Positions 1 through 6,442 are shown, numbered from the stretch's first letter. The stretch: DNA of 16,311 nucleotides from JABWAJ01 sp046153985 (GCA_046153985.1 JBJXFD010000370.1:1-16311); one strand, 5' to 3'. Numbers and translations: made by a program. The notes: generated by a model from the letters alone, not told the origin.

Positions 1-478
1 TGATGTCGCCCTGGGATGCCTTGGTGCCCGCTTTCATTTGGTCATTGAGCGGCCCCATAGACCACCCCTCCCCCATCACTTCCAGCGTTACGCCCTGCTT
101 GAGGTCACTCATCCCGCGGCCATCCGCGATCAGGCTTTCCGTGGCCCAGCTCAGCATGTTGATGAATCCAGGACTCACCGCCATGCCGCCGGCGTCCAAT
201 TCGCTTTTGCCTTTGGCGTTCGGGAGTTCCCCGATGGCTGCAATGGTGTCGGCGTTGACCGCAATTGCCCCTTGAACTGGCGGTTTGCCGGAGCCGTCGT
301 AAATGAGGGCGTTGCGAATGAGCAAATCATAAGTTACAGGTTCAGGTTGGCAGCCGATGAGGGCGATCAGCGCGCAAAGGCTGAGGAACGCCGCAATAAT
401 AACTTCCCGATTTGGGCGGTGACTTTTGGCTACGCCGAACTTGCGTTTCCCACCGGACTTCGTTGCTTCGTCGGTCAC
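1..478 (-). CDS. N-acyl-D-amino-acid deacylase-like amidohydrolase, lipoprotein (partial, N-terminus only)
   Basis: The minus strand stays open from the window edge through a recognisable amidohydrolase start. From a GTG at 478 there is a basic region, a hydrophobic stretch ending in a lipobox (ALIALIGC, Cys43 at 352-350), then the first beta-sandwich segment (DLLIRNALIYDGSGKPP) and the turn into the barrel (AVSPGFINMLSWATESLI). The rest lies outside the window; the family is usually about 500 residues or more. Members of the D-aminoacylase group hydrolyse N-acyl D-amino acids or related amides, and the lipobox suggests periplasmic anchoring to a membrane. The usual HxH metal pair after PGF is absent (Asn-Met-Leu-Ser instead), so the substrate and even catalysis are uncertain. 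The start is unsure: an in-frame ATG at 586 has an A-rich leader but would give an unusually long region before the lipobox, and the 5' end overlaps a palindromic repeat. The family call is fairly firm, the exact reaction is not. Confidence 0.75.
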   Translation of the reverse strand, partial: MTDEATKSGGKRKFGVAKSHRPNREVIIAAFLSLCALIALIGCQPEPVTYDLLIRNALIYDGSGKPPVQGAIAVNADTIAAIGELPNAKGKSELDAGGMAVSPGFINMLSWATESLIADGRGMSDLKQGVTLEVMGEGWSMGPLNDQMKAGTKASQGDI

Positions 479-568
479 GTAGCTTTGGCTACGCTCCCTT
501 CTCGCGCCTTGTCCGTTGGAAAAATTCCCACGCCGAAAACGCGAACTTATTATTGCGATGTTCCTAAG
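381..568. repeat. Long imperfect inverted repeat (MITE-, REP- or invertible-segment-like)
   Basis: The arms at 381-408 and 541-568 are reverse complements over 28 positions with about five mismatches, including an uninterrupted 11-bp core (CGCAATAATAA on the plus strand). The match continues inward: 409-418 against 531-540 pairs at 8 of 10. The interior also holds the small hairpin GTAGC-TTTG-GCTAC (479-492) and two direct copies of TTTGGCTACGC (near 425 and 484). The left arm falls within the sequence coding the signal peptide of the amidohydrolase, and the right arm lies at its possible upstream start. No recombinase or transposase gene is present. Whether it is a small mobile element, a REP-type palindrome or an invertible segment cannot be decided from one copy. 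Confidence 0.6.
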
Positions 569-586
569 GAGGAGGTTCCGGTTCAT

Positions 587-776
587 TCGTTTTTCGTTTT
601 TCTCGATAAAGATGGGGAGAAAAATGGAAATTAAAGGGCAAAATGCAAGTGGGCAAATTGGCAAAAGGCAAGGGTTCATTGTCAAAAATGCGTCAATCCT
701 GAAGCTTAATGGCTTAATTTACAGACAGGTCAGACAGCGTTTGACTACCTTCGCGCTGCAATAAAATATTTAGTCC
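587..776. other. Intergenic region between divergent amidohydrolase and hemB
   Basis: This gap must hold the promoters for both divergent genes. It contains an A/G-rich stretch with loose repeats of GGCAAA (about 637-680) and no convincing open frame; a short plus-strand frame over 516-764 has no recognisable content. A weak hemB promoter candidate is TTTG at 740-743 with TAAAAT at 762-767, which would leave a very short leader before the ATG at 777. No riboswitch-like structure was recognised. Confidence 0.4.
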
Positions 777-1766
777 ATGCTCAACAGACCAAGACGCAAC
801 CGCGTTTCTGCCGCCGTAAGGGGCCTCGTTCAGGAAACACACCTGAATACAGGGCATTTGGTGCAGCCCATTTTTTTGGTGCCTGGCACGAATGTCCGCA
901 CAGAAGTCGCCTCCCTGCCCGGAACGTACCGCTTCTCACCCGATCTGGCGCTTGAAGAAATCGAGGCTTGCATGAAGCTTGGTCTGCGCAGTTTCATTAT
1001 GTTTCCGGCCATAGCCGACGCGAACAAAGACAAAACGGCTACCTACAGCGCGCATCCCGGCAATTTTTATTTGCAAACGGCGCGCGAAATCAAACGGCGC
1101 TTCCCGGAGTGCTGCCTCATCAGCGACGTGGCGATGGATCCTTACAGCTCGGACGGACACGACGGCTTAGTGAAGGGCGGAAAAATCGTGAACGATGAAA
1201 CTTTGCCCATTTTAGCCAAAATGGCGGTGGCGCAGGCTGAGGCGGGTTTCGACCTGATTGGCCCTTCCGATATGATGGATGGCCGGGTGGAAGCGATTCG
1301 GGTGGCGTTGGACGGCGCCGGGTATACGGATACGGGCATCATGGCTTATACTGCAAAATACGCGAGCGCTTTTTATGGTCCTTTCCGCGATGCGCTGGAC
1401 AGCGCGCCCCGCGACGAAGAAGGCATTCCAAAAGATAAAAAAACGTACCAGATGAACCCGGCCAATCAACGCGAAGCGCTGATCGAGGCAAGCTTAGACA
1501 CCGCAGAAGGCGCAGATTTCCTGATGGTGAAGCCGGCGCTGCATTATTTGGATGTGATTTCATTGCTCAAAAACCAGTTTGATTTGCCTATTGCCGCGTA
1601 CCACGTTAGCGGGGAGTGTGCGATGTTGCTGGCCGCCAGCAAAAATGGTTGGCTTGACTTTGAACGGGCCATGCCGGAGACGTTGTTGAGTATTCGGAGG
1701 GCTGGGGCGGATGTGATTATTACTTATTTTGCGAAGGCTTTTGCGGAGCGCGGGGGGAGTTTGTAA
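777..1766 (+). CDS. hemB: Porphobilinogen synthase (delta-aminolevulinic acid dehydratase)
   Basis: HemB condenses two molecules of 5-aminolevulinate to porphobilinogen, the first common step of cytoplasmic tetrapyrrole (haem) synthesis. The 329 residues match the usual full length. The N-terminus (RPRRNR near residue 4) is typical, and both active-site lysines are visible: Lys194 in AYTAKYASAFYGPFR and the Schiff-base Lys252 in FLMVKPALHYLD. In the metal loop (about 118-130, SDVAMDPYSSDGHDG) the three zinc cysteines of zinc-dependent enzymes are replaced by Ala and Asp, as in the magnesium-type enzyme of Pseudomonas aeruginosa, so this one is expected not to need catalytic zinc. The start is the ATG at 777; there is no Shine-Dalgarno sequence, as is common in Bacteroidota. 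The gene stands alone and is followed within 10 bases by a MITE-like element. The identification is very secure. Confidence 0.97.
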   Translation: MLNRPRRNRVSAAVRGLVQETHLNTGHLVQPIFLVPGTNVRTEVASLPGTYRFSPDLALEEIEACMKLGLRSFIMFPAIADANKDKTATYSAHPGNFYLQTAREIKRRFPECCLISDVAMDPYSSDGHDGLVKGGKIVNDETLPILAKMAVAQAEAGFDLIGPSDMMDGRVEAIRVALDGAGYTDTGIMAYTAKYASAFYGPFRDALDSAPRDEEGIPKDKKTYQMNPANQREALIEASLDTAEGADFLMVKPALHYLDVISLLKNQFDLPIAAYHVSGECAMLLAASKNGWLDFERAMPETLLSIRRAGADVIITYFAKAFAERGGSL

Positions 1767-1773
1767 ACTATTT

Positions 1774-1936
1774 AGTGTCTGTCTTTATAGTCAGATAGCT
1801 GCGTTATGCGAAGGGCCAAAATTGGTCATTTACGCGAGTAAACTTCCACTTTTGGCCCTTCGCATGCCTTGCTCTCGAACTCTAAAGAGCAGACACCAGA
1901 CTAAATGGACAGACACCGACTAAATGGGCGGACACT
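1774..1936. mobile_element. MITE-like non-coding element with TIRs, subterminal repeats and candidate ATTT duplication
   Basis: The ends are inverted repeats: AGTGTCTGTC at 1774-1783 and GGCGGACACT at 1927-1936 match at 8 of 10. Four direct-repeat units of about 18-19 bp follow the pattern GTGTCTGTCCATTTAGTC: one on the plus strand (1775-1792) and three in tandem on the minus strand (1918-1935, 1899-1917, 1880-1898). ATTT immediately flanks both ends (1770-1773 and 1937-1940) and would be a 4-bp target duplication; the wider direct repeat is ACTATTTA. The centre holds a strong hairpin. There is no coding content, so movement would need a transposase in trans. The right end overlaps the stop codon of the ABC ATPase gene. 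The IS family was not recognised. Confidence 0.6.
1806..1865. terminator. Long hairpin between convergent genes, possible bidirectional terminator
   Basis: A perfect 16-bp inverted repeat (1806-1821 with 1850-1865, ATGCGAAGGGCCAAAA and its complement) continues after one mismatch with three more pairs. After a 3x3 internal loop comes a five-pair tip, TTTAC-GCGA-GTAAA, closed by a GNRA-type GCGA loop. It lies between hemB and the opposing ABC ATPase gene, so it could stop transcription from both sides, although neither side has a clean U-tract. It is the core of the MITE-like element, so its origin may be the element rather than host regulation. Confidence 0.55.
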
Positions 1937-2615
1937 ATTTAAGTCCAAGTTTTTCAATTTTACTACCAATCGTTAGTTTTTTCATTTCGGCCTCCAAGCT
2001 GCTAAACTCCTGTTTTTCTGCTTTTCTTAGGAATTCGCCGTCTTTTAATAAATGTATTTCATCACAGGTATCGCTTAACGTTGAGAAGATATGCGATGAT
2101 ATAATGACCGTTTTTCCTAATTCTTTTAATTTATGAATGATTTCAGCAATGATCATATTGCTTTGAATATCAACTCCGTTAAAAGGTTCATCCAATATAA
2201 AGCAATCGTTCTCCTGCATTAGAATAGCGGTTAAAGCTAACTTTTTTTTCATTCCTGTCGAATATGTTGAAGCATATTGGCCGAGTGGTAATTCAAATAT
2301 GTTTCTTTCGTCCATATTGTCGGGATCAACCTTTCTGGCATTGCAAAGCAGTTGGATGTATTCTCTTCCTGTAATTTTAGAAAAGAAAAAAGGTTCTGTC
2401 ATGAGGAGACCTAAATGATTTTTCAGAATTTCAAAGTCTGAGATTATCGCTCCGTCATAAGACTCCAAACCAGCAAGACACCTGAAAAGCGTGGTTTTTC
2501 CAGCGCCGTTTTGTCCTACAATGCCGTAAACCATCGCCCGGTCAAAACATAAATTGATGTTTTTCAGCACCTGTTTATGGCCGTAGTTTTTGTTTAAATT
2601 TTCAATACGGATCAT
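1935..2615 (-). CDS. ABC transporter ATP-binding protein (BcrA/CcmA-like)
   Basis: This is a single 226-residue nucleotide-binding domain that powers the permease encoded just upstream. It shows Walker A GQNGAGKTT (34-42), a variant signature YSTGMKKKL (118-126, in place of LSGGQ), Walker B CFILDEP (138-144) and the H-loop SSH (173-175). The Q-loop position seems to be Glu74 (LMTEP), as seen in several export-type ATPases with GMKKK signatures. The protein is cytoplasmic and membrane-associated. Its ATG overlaps the permease stop by four bases (ATGA, 2615-2612), implying translational coupling. It is clearly more AT-rich than hemB and the large permease genes, which suggests transfer as a cassette. 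Its stop codon lies in the end of the MITE-like element, so the last residues may have been altered by the insertion. The substrate is unknown. Confidence 0.92.
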   Translation of the reverse strand: MIRIENLNKNYGHKQVLKNINLCFDRAMVYGIVGQNGAGKTTLFRCLAGLESYDGAIISDFEILKNHLGLLMTEPFFFSKITGREYIQLLCNARKVDPDNMDERNIFELPLGQYASTYSTGMKKKLALTAILMQENDCFILDEPFNGVDIQSNMIIAEIIHKLKELGKTVIISSHIFSTLSDTCDEIHLLKDGEFLRKAEKQEFSSLEAEMKKLTIGSKIEKLGLK

Positions 2616-3592
2616 TCCAGCATGTGATTAAGTCGTTTGACCGATTGTAAAAAAAATAAAGGAATAACTAAAATTAGAAAAATTGGCAATTGAATGGCCA
2701 ATACCATAAAAAAAACCTGCGGTACATTTATAGGATCCGGGTATGCTGCGTATTTAGCAAGAATCATGGTCGTTAAAGCAAAGTAGCCTAAAATCTGAAA
2801 AATTATTAAAATCAGGAAATTATCAAAAAAACAAACCCCGAGTATGGAGATTATGGGAAGCGACAGCAGAGAGGCGCAAATCATTGCTGTTGTAATTTTT
2901 TTCAGTAAAAATTTTTTAGGAGAAAGGTTGTAAATCCAGACAAAGTACTCTTGCTCGGGATTTCCATAAAAAGCAAGCGAAACCAAAAAAACGAAAGCAA
3001 GTGAAAAAACGCCAAGATTAAAATTGTCTACGGATGCCGCTATAACCGTCAGCAAATAAGCAAAGCCAATAAGATACCATGAAGTTCTAAATCCCACGGA
3101 AAATTCAAATGGTCTTTTGGAAAAAGGCGTCGGAATGGTGGTATTAAATTGGGGCTTAAAATTCAAAAATACCAATAAAAAAGCGATCCCGATTGTGATT
3201 AAAGCTGGCATAAACAATGACTGGTAAGTCAAAAACACAATAAACGGGATTGCCAAGCATCCATTTTCAATAAGCCTTATTTTCAGGTACGTTTTTTTCG
3301 GGAAACAGGTTCTTAAAAATTCATTCCTTTTGGGATCGCTCAATTGCGCCAGAACGGCATAAGCTGCTAATATATAAATGTATACAGCATATTCAGTTTT
3401 GTAAAACAAGTAAGCCGAAAGTCCGATAAACCCCGTCAGCGACAGGAGGTAACCAAATATAGGATGAAGTCCAAAATCGGTCAATTTCCTGTTGACCATC
3501 CTATATTGTAGTTGAAAATAAGTTCGCATGCCTGATTTGTACTTATGAGCCGTTCTGCTTTCTTTAATTTTTGATTCAAAGCTGTCAGGCAT
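2612..3592 (-). CDS. Multi-pass ABC transporter permease subunit
   Basis: The 326-residue protein has about eight or nine hydrophobic segments (near 44-64, 69-84, 110-144 as one or two pairs, 171-188, 191-209, 233-254, 257-279, 292-315) and a basic cytoplasmic N-terminus. It directly precedes and overlaps the ATPase gene, so it is the membrane half of that transporter. Two soluble loops resemble each other: DPKRNEFL...FPKKTYLKIR (86-106) and NPEQEYFV...LSPKKFLLKK (211-232). This hints at an internal duplication with two ATPase-contacting loops. The start is taken at 3592; Met22 (codon starting at 3529) is an alternative. No Shine-Dalgarno sequence is seen. Its AT-rich composition matches the ATPase gene. 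I do not recognise a named family beyond a BcrB/ABC-2-like permease, and the cargo is unknown. Confidence 0.8.
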   Translation of the reverse strand: MPDSFESKIKESRTAHKYKSGMRTYFQLQYRMVNRKLTDFGLHPIFGYLLSLTGFIGLSAYLFYKTEYAVYIYILAAYAVLAQLSDPKRNEFLRTCFPKKTYLKIRLIENGCLAIPFIVFLTYQSLFMPALITIGIAFLLVFLNFKPQFNTTIPTPFSKRPFEFSVGFRTSWYLIGFAYLLTVIAASVDNFNLGVFSLAFVFLVSLAFYGNPEQEYFVWIYNLSPKKFLLKKITTAMICASLLSLPIISILGVCFFDNFLILIIFQILGYFALTTMILAKYAAYPDPINVPQVFFMVLAIQLPIFLILVIPLFFLQSVKRLNHMLE

Positions 3593-3608
3593 CGTGCTTT
3601 TCTGACTT

Positions 3609-3616
3609 CAAAGTTA
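3609..3616 (-). promoter_or_regulatory. Candidate Bacteroidota -7 element for the AT-rich ABC pair
   Basis: On the minus strand TAACTTTG matches the Bacteroidota housekeeping -7 consensus TAnnTTTG and lies 16 bases before the ATG at 3592, giving a leader of about ten bases. No clear TTG-type -33 box was found at the right distance, so this is a weak call. Confidence 0.25.
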
Positions 3617-3659
3617 ACCATTGATTTGAAAAAGTTGACCTCCTTCCTGAATTCAGCCC

Positions 3660-3697
3660 CGTCCGCCCCCGCACACCTCCTTGTCCGAAATCGAACA
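3660..3697. promoter_or_regulatory. Tandem upstream activating sites for an enhancer-binding protein
   Basis: The proximal site, TGTCCGAAATCGAACA (3682-3697), is an imperfect palindrome of the form TGTCCG-N4-CGAACA. With one extra 5' T, this 17-nt string is repeated exactly upstream of the fifth permease gene (13921-13937). A weaker palindrome, CGTCCG-CCCC-CGCACA (3660-3675), lies 22 bp upstream, about two helical turns, so two dimers could sit on one face of the DNA. The proximal site begins about 70 bp before the -24 GG of a sigma-54 promoter, a usual enhancer distance. The cognate regulator is not in the window. Confidence 0.6.
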
Positions 3698-3730
3698 TTC
3701 CCCAAACAAAACCAGATTTTAATTAATTGA

Positions 3731-3744
3731 AAATCAATTGATTT
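3731..3744. promoter_or_regulatory. IHF/HU-like bending site (palindromic AT-rich)
   Basis: AAATCAATTGATTT is a perfect 14-bp palindrome between the enhancer-like sites and the sigma-54 promoter. It fits the IHF consensus WATCAANNNNTTR except for the last base. A DNA bend here would bring the bound activator to the polymerase. Support is the motif and its position only. Confidence 0.4.
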
Positions 3745-3750
3745 AATTCA

Positions 3751-3766
3751 TGGCACACCAATTGCA
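3751..3766 (+). promoter_or_regulatory. Sigma-54 (-24/-12) promoter of permease gene 1
   Basis: TGGCAC-ACCAA-TTGCA carries the invariant GG (3752-3753) and GC (3764-3765) separated by exactly ten bases, an essentially consensus RpoN promoter. The predicted transcript start is near 3777, leaving a leader of about 33 bases to the ATG at 3810. With the enhancer-like and bending sites upstream, this forms a complete sigma-54 control region and probably drives genes 1 to 4. Confidence 0.8.
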
Positions 3767-3809
3767 CTACCCATTCCGGCAGATCAAATAACAAAAACGT
3801 ACAGCATCC

Positions 3810-6281
3810 ATGTGGACCAATTACCTGAAAATCGCATTGCGCAACTTCCGGCGTCAGACTTTCTTTTCACTCATCAACGTGACGGGGCTGGGCATCGGGC
3901 TTGCGGCTTGCTGGCTCATTGGGCTGTACGTTGTGCACGAACAAAGCTTTGACCGCTTTTTGCCCGACGCAGATCGGATTTGTGCAGTGGCACTCGATGT
4001 AAAAATGGGCGACCAAGAGGGGATCACGACCAATACGCCGCCGCCAGTAGGCCCGAGGTTGGTGGCCGATTACCCGGAAATTGAACTGGCAGCCCGCACG
4101 TTCCACCTCGGCGATGTGGTGGTACGCCGCGACCAGACAGGGCACGCACCGCTGGTGTTTACGGAAAATACGGCGATGGCAGCAGATACCGCCTTTATAG
4201 AATTGTTCGGTTTCCCACTGGCGGAAGGGGATGTGGCAACGGCCTTGGACGCACCCGGGAGCTTGGTTTTAACAGAAAAAGCCGCTGAAAAATACTTTGG
4301 CAAAACGCCGGCAATGGGACAGGCAATTTCGCTGAACGACCGACTGTTTAAAGTGACGGGCATCGTCAAAAACCTGCCTTCCACCTCCACAGTGCAATTT
4401 GATTTTTTGGCGCCAATGGCCGATTTCAAGGTGGTGGAGAACTTTGCATGGAGTTGGATCTGGCTGCAGGTGGACACCTGGGTGAAGCTGCGCAAAACGC
4501 CGGACGCCGCCACCTTCGCAGCGCTGGAAGCTAAATTCCCGGCGATGGTGCGGGCTTACGCTCCTTCGGCCTACGAGCGCATCGGCCAGAATTTTGAAGA
4601 AAACCTCAAAAAAGGCGACCGGCTCGACGTTCGGTTGTTGCCTTTACCGGAGTTGCACCTTGATTCCGGCGACTTGATCTCGCGGCTTGGCACCTTGGGC
4701 GACCGGCAGCAGGTGCACATTTTCAGCATCGTGGGGGCTTTAATCCTGTTGCTGGCCTGCGTCAATTTTATGAACCTTTCCACGGCCCGTTCCATGCGCC
4801 GTGCGCGGGAAGTTGGGGTGCGTAAAGCGCTCGGTTCGCAGCGCAGCGCCCTGGCTGCTCAATTTCTCACCGAAGCGCTCCTGTACGGTGTGGCCGCGAT
4901 GGTGTTGGCCGCCATATTTGCGAGTGTTTCGCTCCCCTGGTTTAACCAACTGACGGAATTGGATCTGGCGGTTTCCGACCTGTTTTCTCCACAAATTGCC
5001 GGGTTGACCATTGGCTTGCCCCTGCTTGCAGGATTAACCGGCGGCCTCTACCCTGCCCTGTACCTGTCCAAATTCAAAACCACTGAAATTTTCAAATCGG
5101 CTTCCGGCACGTCAAAAGGCGGTCACGCCGGCATCCGAAGCGGATTGGTGGTTTTCCAGTTTGCCGTTTCCATTGCGCTGATGTTTGGTTCGTTCGTCGT
5201 GTACCGGCAATTGGAGTTTGCCCGGAAGCAATCGCCGGGCTTGCAGCGCGAACACGTACTCATTTTGCCGGGTGCGCGGCATTTGGAATCACCGTTGGCA
5301 CGGGAAACATTCCGGCAGCAATTGTTGCAAATGCCCGAGGCCATTGACGCGACCTGGTCTACTTACCTGCCTTCGCTGGGAAGTTTCGGCGACTATTATG
5401 AACCCGAGCAAGGCGCACAAAACGAGGCAGTAACGCCAAGTTTACTCCTCAGTTCCTTTTTAACGGACGCCAATTTTGCGCCCACGCTGGGCATTGAAAT
5501 CATTGCCGGGCGAAATTTCCAGTCCAATTCGAAGCTGGATTCTACGTCTGTCATTCTGAATGAATCAGCAGTAAAGGCGATGGGCTGGAGCGACCCCGTG
5601 GGAAAATGGATGCGTTATCCGGGCAACGAAAACCAGCGGTTCCAGGTCGTTGGCGTCATGCGCGATTTCCACCAGGCTTCGGTCAAAAACCTCATCGAAC
5701 CCACTGCTTTGTTCCACGAATCTTCAAAAACTTACCAGACCTGGGGTTCGTACATCGCTGTCCGGTTAAAAGCGGGCGCTGAAAAAGCGGCGATTGATAA
5801 AACGGCGGCGCTTTGGAAAGCAGCTGTTCCCGGCGCGCCATTTGAATACGATTTTTTGGATGCTGCTTTTGCGCGTTTGTATCGGGAGGAAGCTAAAACT
5901 GCCTCTGTTCTGGGCGTTTTCACGGGCCTGGCGCTTTTTATCGGCTGTCTGGGTTTGTTTGCGTTGGCCACGTTTACGGCGGAGCAGCGCACGAAAGAAA
6001 TCGGTATCCGCAAAGTGCTGGGTGCTTCGGTAGCGGGCATTACGGGGCTTTTGGCCAAGGATTTTTTGAAGTTGGTAGGGGTTGCGATTGTCCTGGCGTT
6101 GCCGGTCGCGTGCTATTTCATGCAGCAATGGCTGGATGATTTTGTGTATCGCATTGAGTTGCAATGGTGGATGTTTGCATTGGCGGGTGGTGTGGCTGTT
6201 GCAATTGCGTTTTTTACGGTGAGTTTTCAGAGTGTGAAAGCGGCGTTGGCGAATCCGGTTAAGAGTTTACGGAGTGAGTAG
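3810..6281 (+). CDS. FtsX/MacB-type ABC permease, array gene 1
   Basis: This 823-residue inner-membrane protein has the duplicated layout of COG0577-like permeases. A conserved amphipathic N-terminus (NYLKIALRNFRR) and TM1 (18-42) lead into a periplasmic MacB-like domain (about 45-300). TM2 to TM4 (302-324, 351-375, 397-420) carry the ATPase-coupling motif REVGVRKALGS (333-343). TM5 (443-465) precedes a second periplasmic domain (470-697), and TM6 to TM8 carry KEIGIRKVLGAS (729-740). There is no ATPase domain, so it must use a partner in trans. Known relatives export peptides or move lipids, lipoproteins or signals across the envelope by mechanotransmission; the cargo here is unknown. It is the first gene behind a sigma-54 promoter. 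Its C-terminal 95 residues closely resemble those of gene 4, with similarity continuing in DNA past the stop codon. Confidence 0.93.
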   Translation: MWTNYLKIALRNFRRQTFFSLINVTGLGIGLAACWLIGLYVVHEQSFDRFLPDADRICAVALDVKMGDQEGITTNTPPPVGPRLVADYPEIELAARTFHLGDVVVRRDQTGHAPLVFTENTAMAADTAFIELFGFPLAEGDVATALDAPGSLVLTEKAAEKYFGKTPAMGQAISLNDRLFKVTGIVKNLPSTSTVQFDFLAPMADFKVVENFAWSWIWLQVDTWVKLRKTPDAATFAALEAKFPAMVRAYAPSAYERIGQNFEENLKKGDRLDVRLLPLPELHLDSGDLISRLGTLGDRQQVHIFSIVGALILLLACVNFMNLSTARSMRRAREVGVRKALGSQRSALAAQFLTEALLYGVAAMVLAAIFASVSLPWFNQLTELDLAVSDLFSPQIAGLTIGLPLLAGLTGGLYPALYLSKFKTTEIFKSASGTSKGGHAGIRSGLVVFQFAVSIALMFGSFVVYRQLEFARKQSPGLQREHVLILPGARHLESPLARETFRQQLLQMPEAIDATWSTYLPSLGSFGDYYEPEQGAQNEAVTPSLLLSSFLTDANFAPTLGIEIIAGRNFQSNSKLDSTSVILNESAVKAMGWSDPVGKWMRYPGNENQRFQVVGVMRDFHQASVKNLIEPTALFHESSKTYQTWGSYIAVRLKAGAEKAAIDKTAALWKAAVPGAPFEYDFLDAAFARLYREEAKTASVLGVFTGLALFIGCLGLFALATFTAEQRTKEIGIRKVLGASVAGITGLLAKDFLKLVGVAIVLALPVACYFMQQWLDDFVYRIELQWWMFALAGGVAVAIAFFTVSFQSVKAALANPVKSLRSE

Positions 6282-6303
6282 GGTGCGACCCTCGCGGTCG
6301 CCC
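6281..6303. repeat. GC-rich hairpin after gene 1 (copy 1)
   Basis: GCGACC-CTCGC-GGTCGC (6285-6301) is a perfect six-pair stem, extended by GGG and CCC around a bulged T. It begins at the stop codon of gene 1. The core GACCCTCGCGGTCGCCC recurs right after gene 3 (11307-11323). There is no U-tract, so it is more likely an attenuator, a 3'-end stabiliser or a repeat than a strong terminator. Confidence 0.55.
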
Positions 6304-6310
6304 AATACAG

Positions 6311-6406
6311 GAGGCAGAGCCTCATAAATAGTAGACACGAGGCAGAACTTCGACTTGGCTTCGACTTGGCTCAGCCACCAGCTCAGTTACCGCCTCGCGC
6401 CAGCAA
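6311..6406. repeat. Intergenic repeat, copy A (between genes 1 and 2)
   Basis: The segment begins with the hairpin GAGGC-AGA-GCCTC and continues through CATAAATAG, AGACACGAGGC and GAACTTCGACTT to CGCGCCAGCAA. The same succession occurs after gene 4 (13805-13877), which lacks about 23 bases present here, including a duplicated CTTGGCTTCGA stretch. The first ~46 bases differ at only about two positions. There is no open frame and no sigma-54 motif, so gene 2 probably depends on read-through. Confidence 0.6.
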
Positions 6407-6442
6407 AGAAGAAACTTAACCCAATCAAAAAGATTCAAATTC

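Noticed and set aside
38..634. Plus-strand open frame of 198 codons at the left edge
   Set aside because: It is the antisense of the amidohydrolase, whose minus-strand reading gives clear family motifs; the plus reading has none.
516..764. Plus-strand 82-residue frame before hemB
   Set aside because: Low-complexity, basic, no recognisable motif, and overlapping the palindromic repeat; treated as intergenic.
1935..2615. The local ATPase as energy partner of the five FtsX-type permeases
   Set aside because: It overlaps and is coupled to its own permease, is on the opposite strand, differs in base composition and has a BcrA-like signature rather than a MacB/LolD-like one.
6282..6442. Sigma-54 promoter or enhancer motif before gene 2 (also gaps before genes 3 and 4)
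   Set aside because: Neither a TGGCA-N6-TTG pattern nor TGTCCG-N4-CGAACA was found there, so read-through is assumed.
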